Assembly (NCBI GenBank): GCA_945865935.1
Contig: CAMBFI010000010.1
Coordinates: 32,271-96,270 of the forward strand
DNA length: 64,000 bases
Direction: 5' to 3'
Origin: Bordetella parapertussis
GTDB lineage: Bacteria > Pseudomonadota > Gammaproteobacteria > Burkholderiales > Burkholderiaceae_B
Part shown: in pieces, positions 1 through 7,749 of the stretch
Layout of the letters: each line of letters begins with the position of its first letter
Numbering within the stretch: the first letter of the stretch is position 1
The notes under the pieces: generated by a model
Told to the model about the DNA's origin: nothing
The model's input: the letters and a program-made list of their open reading frames with translations, nothing else
The model's database searches: none
Translations under genes and position numbers: made by a program

Positions 1-672
1 AAAAAGATCCATCGGTGAGCCTACTTGCTGAATCACGCCTTGATCCATGACAGCGATCCTGTGGCAAGTGGTCAGGGCCTCTTCTTGATCGTGCGTCACA
101 AAAATAGTGGTCAGGCCAAGTCGTCGTTGCAGTTCGACAAGCTCGTGCCGCGTCTGTGTTCTGAGTTTCGCATCGAGATTGGACAGCGGTTCATCTAACA
201 GCAGAACCTGAGGCTCGATCGCGAGTGTGCGAGCGATTGCCACGCGCTGCTGCTGTCCACCGGATAGCTGCCCAGGACGGCGTTCTGCCAAGCCGGTGAG
301 GTCAACGAGTTCGAGTGCTTCATGAACCTTCTTGCGGATTTCGGCGCTAGGCAGCTTTCGCGCCTCAAGTCCGAACGCTACATTTTGCGCAACGGTCATA
401 TGAGGCCACAGCGCGTAACTTTGAAACACCATTCCGACGTTGCGCAGCCAAGGTGCCGTACCGGTCACATCTTTGCCGTCGATCAATAGCTCGCCATGCT
501 GGTGCTGGTTAAAACCGGCGATGAGACGAAGCAGTGTCGATTTGCCTGAACCGGACGGCCCGAGCAACGCGAAAAATTCACCCGGCTCGATATGCAGGTT
601 GATATCTTTCAAGACCGACGTTGTGCCGAACGAAAGCGCGATATTGCGGATGTCGATTGCGACGGATTTCAT
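1..672 (-). CDS. ABC transporter ATP-binding protein (partial, C-terminus off the left edge)
   Basis: Nucleotide-binding subunit of an importer with the two genes upstream on the minus strand. The first 224 residues are present. Walker A reads GPSGSGKST, the signature LSGGQQQR, Walker B LLLDEP, and the switch histidine lies in FVTHDQ; this is the order of the FbpC/PotA group of importer ATPases. Family members run to about 350 residues, so the regulatory C-terminal domain is outside the window. The ATG at 672 overlaps the permease stop by four bases (ATGA), so the two are translationally coupled. The family is certain. The substrate (ferric iron, an organic anion or a phosphonate) is not shown by the sequence. 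Confidence 0.93.
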   Translation of the reverse strand, partial: MKSVAIDIRNIALSFGTTSVLKDINLHIEPGEFFALLGPSGSGKSTLLRLIAGFNQHQHGELLIDGKDVTGTAPWLRNVGMVFQSYALWPHMTVAQNVAFGLEARKLPSAEIRKKVHEALELVDLTGLAERRPGQLSGGQQQRVAIARTLAIEPQVLLLDEPLSNLDAKLRTQTRHELVELQRRLGLTTIFVTHDQEEALTTCHRIAVMDQGVIQQVGSPMDLF

Positions 673-2354
673 GTCCGGGCTCCAACGTTTTGGTGTGGTG
701 TCGCCGTTGCAGCGATACGATGACTTAAATACGTACCCAGCGCAACTAAGGTAATGGCGATGACGCTCAGTGCGGCGCCAGGGCCACGCCCTGCAATCGA
801 TTGAAAGTAAAGATAGATGCCATAGGACATGGGCGCCATGCTTTCTTTGCTGGTTAACAAAATAGTCTCTGAAATTTCTGCTGCAGCAGTGATGAAGCTT
901 GTGACAAATCCGGCAAGCAGGCCACCCATCATCAGGGGGAGAACGATTTTACGAATAATACGCCAGCGACTAGCACCGACGTTCTCGGCAGCTTCCTCTA
1001 GTGCTGGGTGTACTTGCGTCAGGGCTGCCATGCACGACCTTAAGGCATAGGGTAGTCGTCTGACCGAATAAGCCAAAACAAAAATGAGCCAACTTGCAGT
1101 TAAGGCACCACCTCCGAAGGGTAGTTCAATGCCGCGAAAGGTTCGCAAATAGCCGATACCCAGTACCAAGCCAGGCATTGCAAGCGCGACGGTAACGAGA
1201 TGATCCAGAATTTGCCTGCCTGGAATCGTGGTGCGGATCACAATGTAGGCAATGGCTGCGCCCAATACGACGTCAATCACGGCTGCTAGGCCACAATAGA
1301 GAATCGTGTTCCAAATCATCTGTTTCGCATCACCAAAAATAGTGATGTAGTGTGCGAGCGTGAACTGCTCGGGAAGAACGCTGAAGCTCCATACTTTAAA
1401 GAGCGACATTAATAAAATGCCTAGATGTGGGGAGAGCACGAGCATCAACACCCCTATGATCCAGCCATAGGCCATCACAGTCTGCCAGGATGAAAGCTTA
1501 CGTTTCGGAGCTTGCGCGCCACCGCGTGATATCAAGGCATAGTCACGCCGTTTGACGAACCACCAGGAGCCGCCCATAGCGGCAATCGAAAAGAGCACAA
1601 GGATGACGCAGATTACGTAGCCGATGGGGTCTTCAAGTCCGATTGAAGTGACGCGTAAATACGCTTGAGGAGCAAGCATATTTGTGACGTTGAGCACGAG
1701 CGGCGTGCCGAGGTCATCAAAGACCTTGATGAACACGAGGGAAGCGCCAGCGATGTAGCCTGGGAGAGCCAGAGGGAAAATAATTTTCCGAAAGAGTCGC
1801 CAGCCGGAAGCCCCCAGATTTTGGCCTGCTTCTTCCATTGAGGAGTCGATCGTTGCGAGCGATGCGGACAGATTCAGCAGGATAAACGGGAAGTAATGTA
1901 ATGTTTCTACAAAAATAATGCCGCTTAGTCCTTCCATAATAGGGATGCTGAATCCGAACAAATCCATCAGGATCAAATTCACTGCACCCGAGCGGCCAAA
2001 AATCAGTTGCATGGCTGCCGCGCCAACAAAGGCCGGCATGACTAAAGGCAGCACTCCTAAGGTTTGGATTAATACTGCGCCTCGAAACTGAAAGCGCATG
2101 GTGAGGTACGCGAGCGGGATGGCGATGAGTGTCGCACCCAGAACGGTCATGCCAGCAACAAACAAGCTGTTCGCGAACGACTCCCGCATTAACGAGATTT
2201 CAAAGAACGCGAAAAAGTGAGAGAGCGTTAAGCCGCCATGCCCATCTGAAAAAGCGGTGTAGACCACCGAGATAACTGGGCTAATGAGGAATACCGCTAA
2301 AAAAATCGCAATCGCTAATGCGATTGCGATCATGCCGGGACTATTACGCTTCAA
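669..2354 (-). CDS. ABC transporter permease, fused two-domain (FbpB/AfuB type)
   Basis: A 561-residue inner-membrane protein with two binding-protein-dependent permease halves in tandem, as in ferric-iron permeases FbpB/SfuB. About twelve hydrophobic segments are visible. Each half carries an EAA loop: EEAGQNLGASGWRLFRKI in the first and EEAAENVGASRWRIIRKI in the second, the sites that contact the ATPase. It lies 11 bases after the binding-protein gene and overlaps the ATPase gene by four bases, so the three form one operon read leftwards. A single polypeptide carrying both halves explains why only one permease gene is present. Substrate undetermined. Confidence 0.93.
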   Translation of the reverse strand: MKRNSPGMIAIALAIAIFLAVFLISPVISVVYTAFSDGHGGLTLSHFFAFFEISLMRESFANSLFVAGMTVLGATLIAIPLAYLTMRFQFRGAVLIQTLGVLPLVMPAFVGAAAMQLIFGRSGAVNLILMDLFGFSIPIMEGLSGIIFVETLHYFPFILLNLSASLATIDSSMEEAGQNLGASGWRLFRKIIFPLALPGYIAGASLVFIKVFDDLGTPLVLNVTNMLAPQAYLRVTSIGLEDPIGYVICVILVLFSIAAMGGSWWFVKRRDYALISRGGAQAPKRKLSSWQTVMAYGWIIGVLMLVLSPHLGILLMSLFKVWSFSVLPEQFTLAHYITIFGDAKQMIWNTILYCGLAAVIDVVLGAAIAYIVIRTTIPGRQILDHLVTVALAMPGLVLGIGYLRTFRGIELPFGGGALTASWLIFVLAYSVRRLPYALRSCMAALTQVHPALEEAAENVGASRWRIIRKIVLPLMMGGLLAGFVTSFITAAAEISETILLTSKESMAPMSYGIYLYFQSIAGRGPGAALSVIAITLVALGTYLSHRIAATATPHQNVGART

Positions 2355-2365
2355 AATAGTCTTGG

Positions 2366-3670
2366 CTATTTAGCGGAGTTGGCGAGAGTGATCGCGCGTG
2401 CGTAATTTGCTTTGGCGCGTGTCGCCCATTCTTCCTCTATTTTTGCTTTCGTCCTTGAGGCTTCCGCATCGGACTTATTGCTCTTAAATAATTTGAGCAG
2501 CGCTGCATCCTGAATTTGTTTTTCATCCACCGCCGGAGAGAAGGCCAGTTGGCGCGCCTCCTCAAGTTGAGCGCTAGGCTTTCCACCTAACCGCTTCTCT
2601 GCATCGTGAATCGCTTTGGTGGCGGCTACCAGCTCTTTGTGGCGGAAGGTGATCATTTGATCGAACAGCGATCGCACAACCATGTAGCGTGTTTCCGACA
2701 GCTGAGAGTCAAAATTCACCTTGGCCTGAATTGTGCCGCTAAAAGGATTGGGATAGTCTGCAGGCGCATTTTTATAGGTGGCCGGCAGAACGGGTAGACG
2801 ACTAATTTGCTTGTCTAGTAGTAACTGCTGACCCTCTGGCGACAACGTGAACTCGATGAAGCGCTTTCCCGCTGCCGGAGATTTGGCGCCCTCTACCAGT
2901 GCGATATTCGCTGGAACAATTGAGGTGACAGAGGGGTATATGAACTCTACAGGCATGCCCGAGTTTTTTGCTGCCAAGCCAAAGAAATCGATCACTAAAC
3001 CGATACCGAACTGACCATTGGATACACCATCTGGCACCCCAAAACTGCGCTCGGTGATCGCTGCGCAGTTCCCGCCGATAGCCATAATTTGCGCCCAGCC
3101 TTTCGTCCAGCCCTCGCCCTGAAGAATCGTTTCAACGGTGAGATGCGTCGTACCAGAACGCGAAGGGCTTGAGGTGGCAACATGACTAAAGTAAATAGGC
3201 TTGACCAGATCTGCCCATTCTTTTGGGGCGGGTAATTTGTTGGCCTTCATGTAACGCGTGTTCCACATCAAGCCGTAGCCTGCAAGTGCTTGACCGCGAT
3301 AAAAACCTTTAGGGTCATTAACGGGGTAGTTGCCAATCTTGGTGGGGATCTCAGGATTTCCGGGGCCAATGTTTGCCAGTAATTTTTGTTGGGATAGGAC
3401 TTCAAAGGCGTCCGGAGCGGATGCCCAAAACACCTCTACACGCGAACCTGGCGGCTGTTCGCGCACGTAGGCGATGCCAGCGGCTGTATTTTTATTAAGA
3501 ATTTCAACTGTATCCGAGGGGTATTTCGCCTCGTACGCCTTTTTGTAAGCGGCGGTCAGCTCTTTAGGGAACGATGTGACAACCGAGATTGTCTCCGCAT
3601 GCAACGCATAGGGCGTGGCCAAGGCGAGAGCAAGCGCGGTCAGAATCAAGCGGGAAGTGGTAAGTGGCAT
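2366..3670 (-). CDS. ABC transporter periplasmic substrate-binding protein (ferric-type fold)
   Basis: 434 residues from the ATG at 3670; an in-frame start at 3748 would add 26 non-signal residues, while the chosen start gives a clean signal peptide ending in ALHA before ETISVV. The body matches type 2 binding proteins of the iron/thiamine/phosphonate class, with SFPKELTAAYKKAYE near the N-terminus and a late SPEGQQLLLDKQ helix. The paired tyrosines that ligate ferric iron in FbpA homologues are not seen: the equivalent region reads GLVIDFFG. The extra C-terminal tail of about 100 residues is Lys/Glu/Ala-rich and helical. First gene of the three-gene importer operon. I infer an organic or phosphorylated ligand rather than free ferric iron. 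Confidence 0.85.
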   Translation of the reverse strand: MPLTTSRLILTALALALATPYALHAETISVVTSFPKELTAAYKKAYEAKYPSDTVEILNKNTAAGIAYVREQPPGSRVEVFWASAPDAFEVLSQQKLLANIGPGNPEIPTKIGNYPVNDPKGFYRGQALAGYGLMWNTRYMKANKLPAPKEWADLVKPIYFSHVATSSPSRSGTTHLTVETILQGEGWTKGWAQIMAIGGNCAAITERSFGVPDGVSNGQFGIGLVIDFFGLAAKNSGMPVEFIYPSVTSIVPANIALVEGAKSPAAGKRFIEFTLSPEGQQLLLDKQISRLPVLPATYKNAPADYPNPFSGTIQAKVNFDSQLSETRYMVVRSLFDQMITFRHKELVAATKAIHDAEKRLGGKPSAQLEEARQLAFSPAVDEKQIQDAALLKLFKSNKSDAEASRTKAKIEEEWATRAKANYARAITLANSAK

Positions 3671-4044
3671 GGCGATCTCAAGGTGGTCGATACAAAAGGC
3701 TTGCGTGGAAAGGGTCAGCGGCCAAACGTGTAAATAGTAACAGGGCAATCCCTTGTTTTATCGGGATTATTTGGTCTGAAGGCCTACTTTGGCTTGAGTT
3801 TCTCGCAGCAATATGACACCCCCATTAAAAATCGGCATTCGAGCGGAATTCTTTGCGCACGGCCGCGATGTTCAATTATCATGCAGATGCTCTTTGACTA
3901 AGACGGCGTTGGTCAAAGAATCATAAAAATAAAGGAAATGTAATGAGACAAGTTTTTAAGCGCAGCGTTGCGATGCTGTTTGCGCAGCCCCATCCGTCCC
4001 CAAGCCATAACGACACGTAAATATATTTCTCTAGGAGAGTGGCC
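3671..4044. other. 374-bp divergent intergenic region
   Basis: Separates the leftward ABC importer operon from the rightward TctABC operon and must hold promoters for both. It contains a TTGACT hexamer at 3894-3899 with no good -10 at normal spacing, a small hairpin (AATCCC/GGGATT, about 3746-3768), and a short reading frame at 3943-4020 listed separately. I see no Fur, FNR or LysR-type palindrome of quality here. Confidence 0.5.
3943..4020 (+). CDS. 25-codon small ORF, leader peptide or gene remnant
   Basis: Starts at ATG 3943 after AAAGGA at 3932-3937, a good ribosome binding site, and ends with TAA at 4018-4020, 24 bases before the next gene. The peptide begins MRQVFKRSVAMLFA and ends in a His/Pro/Ser-rich tail. 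The start resembles the opening of a Bug receptor signal peptide (two basic residues then hydrophobic). It could be a leader peptide, a decayed receptor start, or chance. Only the start signal and position support it. Confidence 0.3.
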   Translation: MRQVFKRSVAMLFAQPHPSPSHNDT

Positions 4045-4767
4045 GTGGACGGTTGGAGAGCGAGACTCGGGTTTTTGTTGCCCCCTGGGAATCCAAATGT
4101 AGAGCCTGAGTTGATTTCGATGGCGCCTAAAGGTGTGTCCGTACATTTTGGCCGGATGATCGCGCGCGGGGTTACCGGAGACCATGCTGGTCAGGATGCC
4201 CGCACTCGCTGCCAGTTGGATCACATTGATGAGCAAACCGAAATGTTGTCTCACTTGCGACCTCAGGTCATCGCGATGGCGCATACAGCCTCGAGCTATA
4301 TGCTCGGTCGAGAGGGCGAAATTGCGCTGACGGCACGCCTTGAGAAGCAATACGACATTCGTTTTACCTCCGCCTTTGTCAGTGTCGTCGCGGCCATGAA
4401 AGAGTTAGGCGTAAAAAAAGTCGCTCTCGGGACACCGTATGCCGAAGCCCAGACGCTGGCGGGTAAAGCAACGCTAGAAAGCTATGGTCTAACGGTTGTG
4501 AATTATCACCGACTCGAAAACGTACGCAACATTTATGAAGAAACCCCAGCGCGTGCCTATGCCTTAGCGAAAGCCGCGAATACGCCAGAGGCTGAGGTAG
4601 TATTTTTAAGCGGTGTGGGGATGCCAACAGTCGCGGTGCTGGAAGCGCTGGAGCAGGACCTAGGTAAGCCGGTCATCTCTAGTGTTGCTGCCATGATGTG
4701 GAACTGTTTGCGTATCGCAGGTGTGCAGCCTGTCGTGCCTGGCTACGGCCGTCTACTTGCAGGCTAA
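4045..4767 (+). CDS. Asp/Glu racemase superfamily protein (arylmalonate decarboxylase / maleate isomerase-like), catalytic Cys absent
   Basis: 240 residues. The GTG at 4045 sits 7 bases after AGGAG (4033-4037); the GTG at 4039 is only one base from it. The fold is that of maleate cis-trans isomerase and arylmalonate decarboxylase: GFLLPPGNPNVEPE at the N-terminus, MAHTASSY in the middle, and FLSGVGMPT followed by LGKPVISS and a WNCLRIAG helix. These enzymes use one or two cysteines, in the motifs aligned with HTAS and SGVG. Here the positions are His and Gly, so ordinary two-Cys racemase chemistry and Cys-dependent decarboxylation look excluded. It opens the TctBAC operon, 33 bases before tctB, so its ligand is probably the transported acid. 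The only cysteines (in RTRCQL and WNCLR) are outside the motifs. Confidence 0.8.
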   Translation: MDGWRARLGFLLPPGNPNVEPELISMAPKGVSVHFGRMIARGVTGDHAGQDARTRCQLDHIDEQTEMLSHLRPQVIAMAHTASSYMLGREGEIALTARLEKQYDIRFTSAFVSVVAAMKELGVKKVALGTPYAEAQTLAGKATLESYGLTVVNYHRLENVRNIYEETPARAYALAKAANTPEAEVVFLSGVGMPTVAVLEALEQDLGKPVISSVAAMMWNCLRIAGVQPVVPGYGRLLAG

Positions 4768-4800
4768 TGATGCGCTCGGCAGTTTATCGGGAGGTCGTGC

Positions 4801-5241
4801 GTGATTGAGCGCGGATTAAATTTGCTTTGGGTTGTGCTGGGTTTAGCAACCATGGTGAATGCTTGGACGCTGGGATTGTTTGGATCTATGGGCCCAGACA
4901 GTGGTCTGTTCCCAATGATTTGCGGGGTCATCATTACCTTGTGTGGCCTGCTGTTGATGATCAAAAAGTCGACACGAGTGGAGAATCCTGAGTGGCCAGC
5001 CTCCACGGGTCGCCGGCGCATACTGGGTGTGTTGGGTGGACTCGTTGGTTTGACCGTGATGCTGCCTTACTTAGGCTTTGCGATTTCAAGCGCACTGACA
5101 ACGTTTGTTTTGCTGCAAACAATTGAGCGTTCGCGTGTCCTAGAGTCAGTGGTGTTGACGCTCGTGTCGGTTTCAGTGATTGTGTACGTGTTTGGCCATT
5201 TGCTCGGCATGTCGTTGCCTCGTGGCCCCTGGGGTTGGTGA
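4801..5241 (+). CDS. tctB: Tripartite tricarboxylate transporter small membrane subunit TctB
   Basis: 146 residues with four hydrophobic helices, typical length and topology of TctB. It is the small inner-membrane partner of TctA. The motif MGPDSGLFPMICGVI near residues 30-45 is the usual TctB stretch, with a basic cytoplasmic loop (KKSTRVE) before the second helix pair. The GTG start at 4801 follows GGGAGG at 4789-4794. Its TGA overlaps the ATG of tctA (TGATG), implying coupled translation. The cluster order B-A-C differs from the C-B-A order of the Salmonella tct locus but is common in Burkholderiales. Confidence 0.9.
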   Translation: MIERGLNLLWVVLGLATMVNAWTLGLFGSMGPDSGLFPMICGVIITLCGLLLMIKKSTRVENPEWPASTGRRRILGVLGGLVGLTVMLPYLGFAISSALTTFVLLQTIERSRVLESVVLTLVSVSVIVYVFGHLLGMSLPRGPWGW

Positions 5242-6734
5242 TGGACGCAATCAACGGTTTAGCGATGGGATTTTCGGTGTTGTTCACACCTGAAAATTTG
5301 TACTTCTGTTTTCTCGGGAGTCTGGTTGGCACCTTGGTTGGCGTGCTGCCAGGAATTGGACCTCTTGCTGCCTTAGCGCTTTTGTTGCCCGTCACTTTTC
5401 AGTTGGCTCCAGTCGCTGGGCTCGGGATGCTGTGTGCGATTTTTTATGGCGCGATGTATGGAGGATCGACAACCTCTATCTTGGTAAATATTCCTGGTGA
5501 GGCGGCTTCTGTCGTGACCGCCTTAGACGGGCATGCGATGGCCAGGCAAGGTCGAGCGGGCTCTGCACTCGGGATCGCGGCGATTGGTTCGTTTATCGCT
5601 GGCACCATCTCCCTAGTCGCTTTGACTTTCTTTTCTCCCTTATTGGCCTCCGTTGCGATTAGCTTTGGTCCTCCTGAAAATTTTGGGCTGATGGTGCTTG
5701 GGTTGGTGTCGACGCTCTATATGATTGGCGGTTCGAAAGTGAAGGGCGTTCTGATGATCGCCTTAGGATTCCTTGCGGCAACCGTCGGGATGGATATCGT
5801 CAATGGTCAGGACAGATTCACATTAAATAATGTCAATCTTGCTGGAGGGATTGAGATCCTATCGGTGGTGATCGGTCTTTATGGCGTTTCGGAAATTCTC
5901 ACTAACTGTGAGACCATCGTAAAGAATCAGTTGCTCGCTGAAAAAGTTCGTGGCCTCTGGCCATCGTTCAACGATTGGAAGGCCTCCTGGAAACCCATGA
6001 TGCGCGGCAGCTTCCTAGGATTTTTTCTTGGACTTGTTCCGGGGGGTGGTCCGGTCACGGCATCGTTTGTGTCCTATACCCTCGAGAAGCGGTTGGCGAA
6101 AAATCCTGAGCGTTTTGGTAAAGGGGCAATCGAGGGCGTTGCGGGTCCAGAGGCCGCAAACAATGCAGCCGTTTCGGGGGGAATGATCCCGTTATTTACC
6201 TTAGGTATCCCGGGCAATGCTGTCACGGCCTTACTGCTTGGGGCCTTGGTCATTCAAGGTGTACAGCCAGGCCCGACTTTCATCACCCAGCGGCCGGACT
6301 TGTTCTGGGGTGTTGTCGCAAGTATGTATGTAGGCAATGTCTTTTTGCTGCTGCTCAACTTACCCCTGATCGGCTTGTGGGTACAGTGTCTTAGGGTGCC
6401 ATATCGGGTATTGTTTCCCTTGATACTATTATTGGCTGTAGTAGGAACATATTCTGCTAATAAAAATGTTTTTGACTTATGGGTCATGCTGGGCTTCGGC
6501 TTGGTGGGTTATGTCCTGCGTAAACTACAGTATGAGTTTTCACCATTCTTGATTGCGTTTGTATTGGCTCCGATGCTTGAGCAGTCGCTGCGACAGTCGA
6601 TGGTGATGTCTCCGCATGGTATGTTTATTTTTGCGGAGAGACCCATCGCAGCCTGTTTGATCGGTATAAGCTTAATTTTGGCAGTACTAGTTTTTCGTCA
6701 ACGAAAGTTGAATCAACCCGGAGGAGACATATAA
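5241..6734 (+). CDS. tctA: Tripartite tricarboxylate transporter large permease TctA
   Basis: 497 residues, about eleven to twelve membrane segments. It forms the cation-coupled channel that takes acids delivered by TctC-type receptors. Signatures visible are GVLPGIGPLAALALLLP (about residues 37-53), YGAMYGGSTTSILVNIPGE (about 75-93) and the late repeat of the same motif, GLVPGGGPVTASF with GMIPLFTLGIPGNAVTALL, showing the internal duplication of the family. The ATG at 5241 shares a base with the tctB stop; the TTG and GTG just upstream are less likely. This is the only TctA in the window, so it may also serve the orphan Bug receptors nearby. Confidence 0.95.
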   Translation: MDAINGLAMGFSVLFTPENLYFCFLGSLVGTLVGVLPGIGPLAALALLLPVTFQLAPVAGLGMLCAIFYGAMYGGSTTSILVNIPGEAASVVTALDGHAMARQGRAGSALGIAAIGSFIAGTISLVALTFFSPLLASVAISFGPPENFGLMVLGLVSTLYMIGGSKVKGVLMIALGFLAATVGMDIVNGQDRFTLNNVNLAGGIEILSVVIGLYGVSEILTNCETIVKNQLLAEKVRGLWPSFNDWKASWKPMMRGSFLGFFLGLVPGGGPVTASFVSYTLEKRLAKNPERFGKGAIEGVAGPEAANNAAVSGGMIPLFTLGIPGNAVTALLLGALVIQGVQPGPTFITQRPDLFWGVVASMYVGNVFLLLLNLPLIGLWVQCLRVPYRVLFPLILLLAVVGTYSANKNVFDLWVMLGFGLVGYVLRKLQYEFSPFLIAFVLAPMLEQSLRQSMVMSPHGMFIFAERPIAACLIGISLILAVLVFRQRKLNQPGGDI

Positions 6735-7739
6735 ATGAAATTGATCCACTCTTTTATTGGTGCGATTGCTGCAGTGGCAGCCGCGACAGCCGTTGCTCAA
6801 GTATCACCTGATGTTACGAAATTAAAGCCTAAAGACTTTCCAACACAATCAATCGAGTACACCGTGGTGTACCCGGCTGGTGGAGGAATGGATCTCACGG
6901 CACGCCAGCTAGGCAAATATGCCGAACAAGTGAGCGGTGACAAGATTTTGGTGAACAATCGTACAGGTGGAGCCGGAATGGTCGGCCACACTTATCTAGC
7001 CACTCAAGCTAAGCCAGATGGCTATACGGTTGGGATTCTGGCTAACTTAGTATGGGGCGACGCAATGTTGCGCGGCAAGGATAAATGGTCTTTGTCAAAC
7101 TTAGAAACAATCGCGTATATCAATAGTGACGCACTTGCCTGGGTGGCAGCCACAAAAGGCCCGTTCGCTGGAAAGTCTGCTAAAGAGATCGTCCAGACCG
7201 CGAAGGATAAGCCTGGCACGGTGCGCGTTGCGATTGTTCCCGGCAGTATGTGGGAATATCTGATTGATCAGATCGAAGCTGCCACAGGCGCGAAATTCTT
7301 GCGCGTTCCATTTCAGGGTGGTAAGCCAGGTGTGGTCGCTTTGTTGGGTGGAAACGTAGACATCGCGCAAGGCTTTTACGGCGAATTTGAAAGCTATCTA
7401 CAAGCCGGTCAGGTCAAGCCAATTGCCGTGGCGAGCGCTAGTCGTCTGGGCAACATGAAGGACGTTGCAACCTTTAATGAAATCTTTGGTACAAAAGATA
7501 TCGTTTGGAACATCATCCGTTTAGCTGTTGTCCCCAAAGGAACGCCGGCAGACCGTAAGGCCTATTTGGCGGCCACAATTAATGCTGCGGTACGAACCCC
7601 CGCATTAGCTGCAGAGTTTGCAAAGTTAGGCGCATACTCTGACCCACTCTTGACCAACCCTGCGACAGCGGCTGCTGAACTCGACAAAATGGCGCAAGCC
7701 GAACGTGCGTTCTATGTAAAAACTGGTCGACTGAAGTAA
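6735..7739 (+). CDS. tctC: TctC/Bug periplasmic receptor of the local TctABC transporter
   Basis: 334 residues; the ATG follows the tctA stop directly, with GGAGGAG about 10 bases upstream. Signal peptide of about 21 residues ending ATAVAQ. The Bug fold is recognisable: VVYPAGGGMDLTARQL for the first ligand loop, NNRTGGAGMVGH for the second, PDGYTVG after it. It is more divergent than the other receptors here: the usual YPxKPI is replaced by FPTQSIEYT, and GTSG-type loops are lost. Being cotranscribed with tctBA, it is the cognate receptor. Ligand unknown; the neighbouring enzymes suggest a small unsaturated or hydroxylated carboxylate. Confidence 0.92.
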   Translation: MKLIHSFIGAIAAVAAATAVAQVSPDVTKLKPKDFPTQSIEYTVVYPAGGGMDLTARQLGKYAEQVSGDKILVNNRTGGAGMVGHTYLATQAKPDGYTVGILANLVWGDAMLRGKDKWSLSNLETIAYINSDALAWVAATKGPFAGKSAKEIVQTAKDKPGTVRVAIVPGSMWEYLIDQIEAATGAKFLRVPFQGGKPGVVALLGGNVDIAQGFYGEFESYLQAGQVKPIAVASASRLGNMKDVATFNEIFGTKDIVWNIIRLAVVPKGTPADRKAYLAATINAAVRTPALAAEFAKLGAYSDPLLTNPATAAAELDKMAQAERAFYVKTGRLK

Positions 7740-7749
7740 GACTAAAGTG

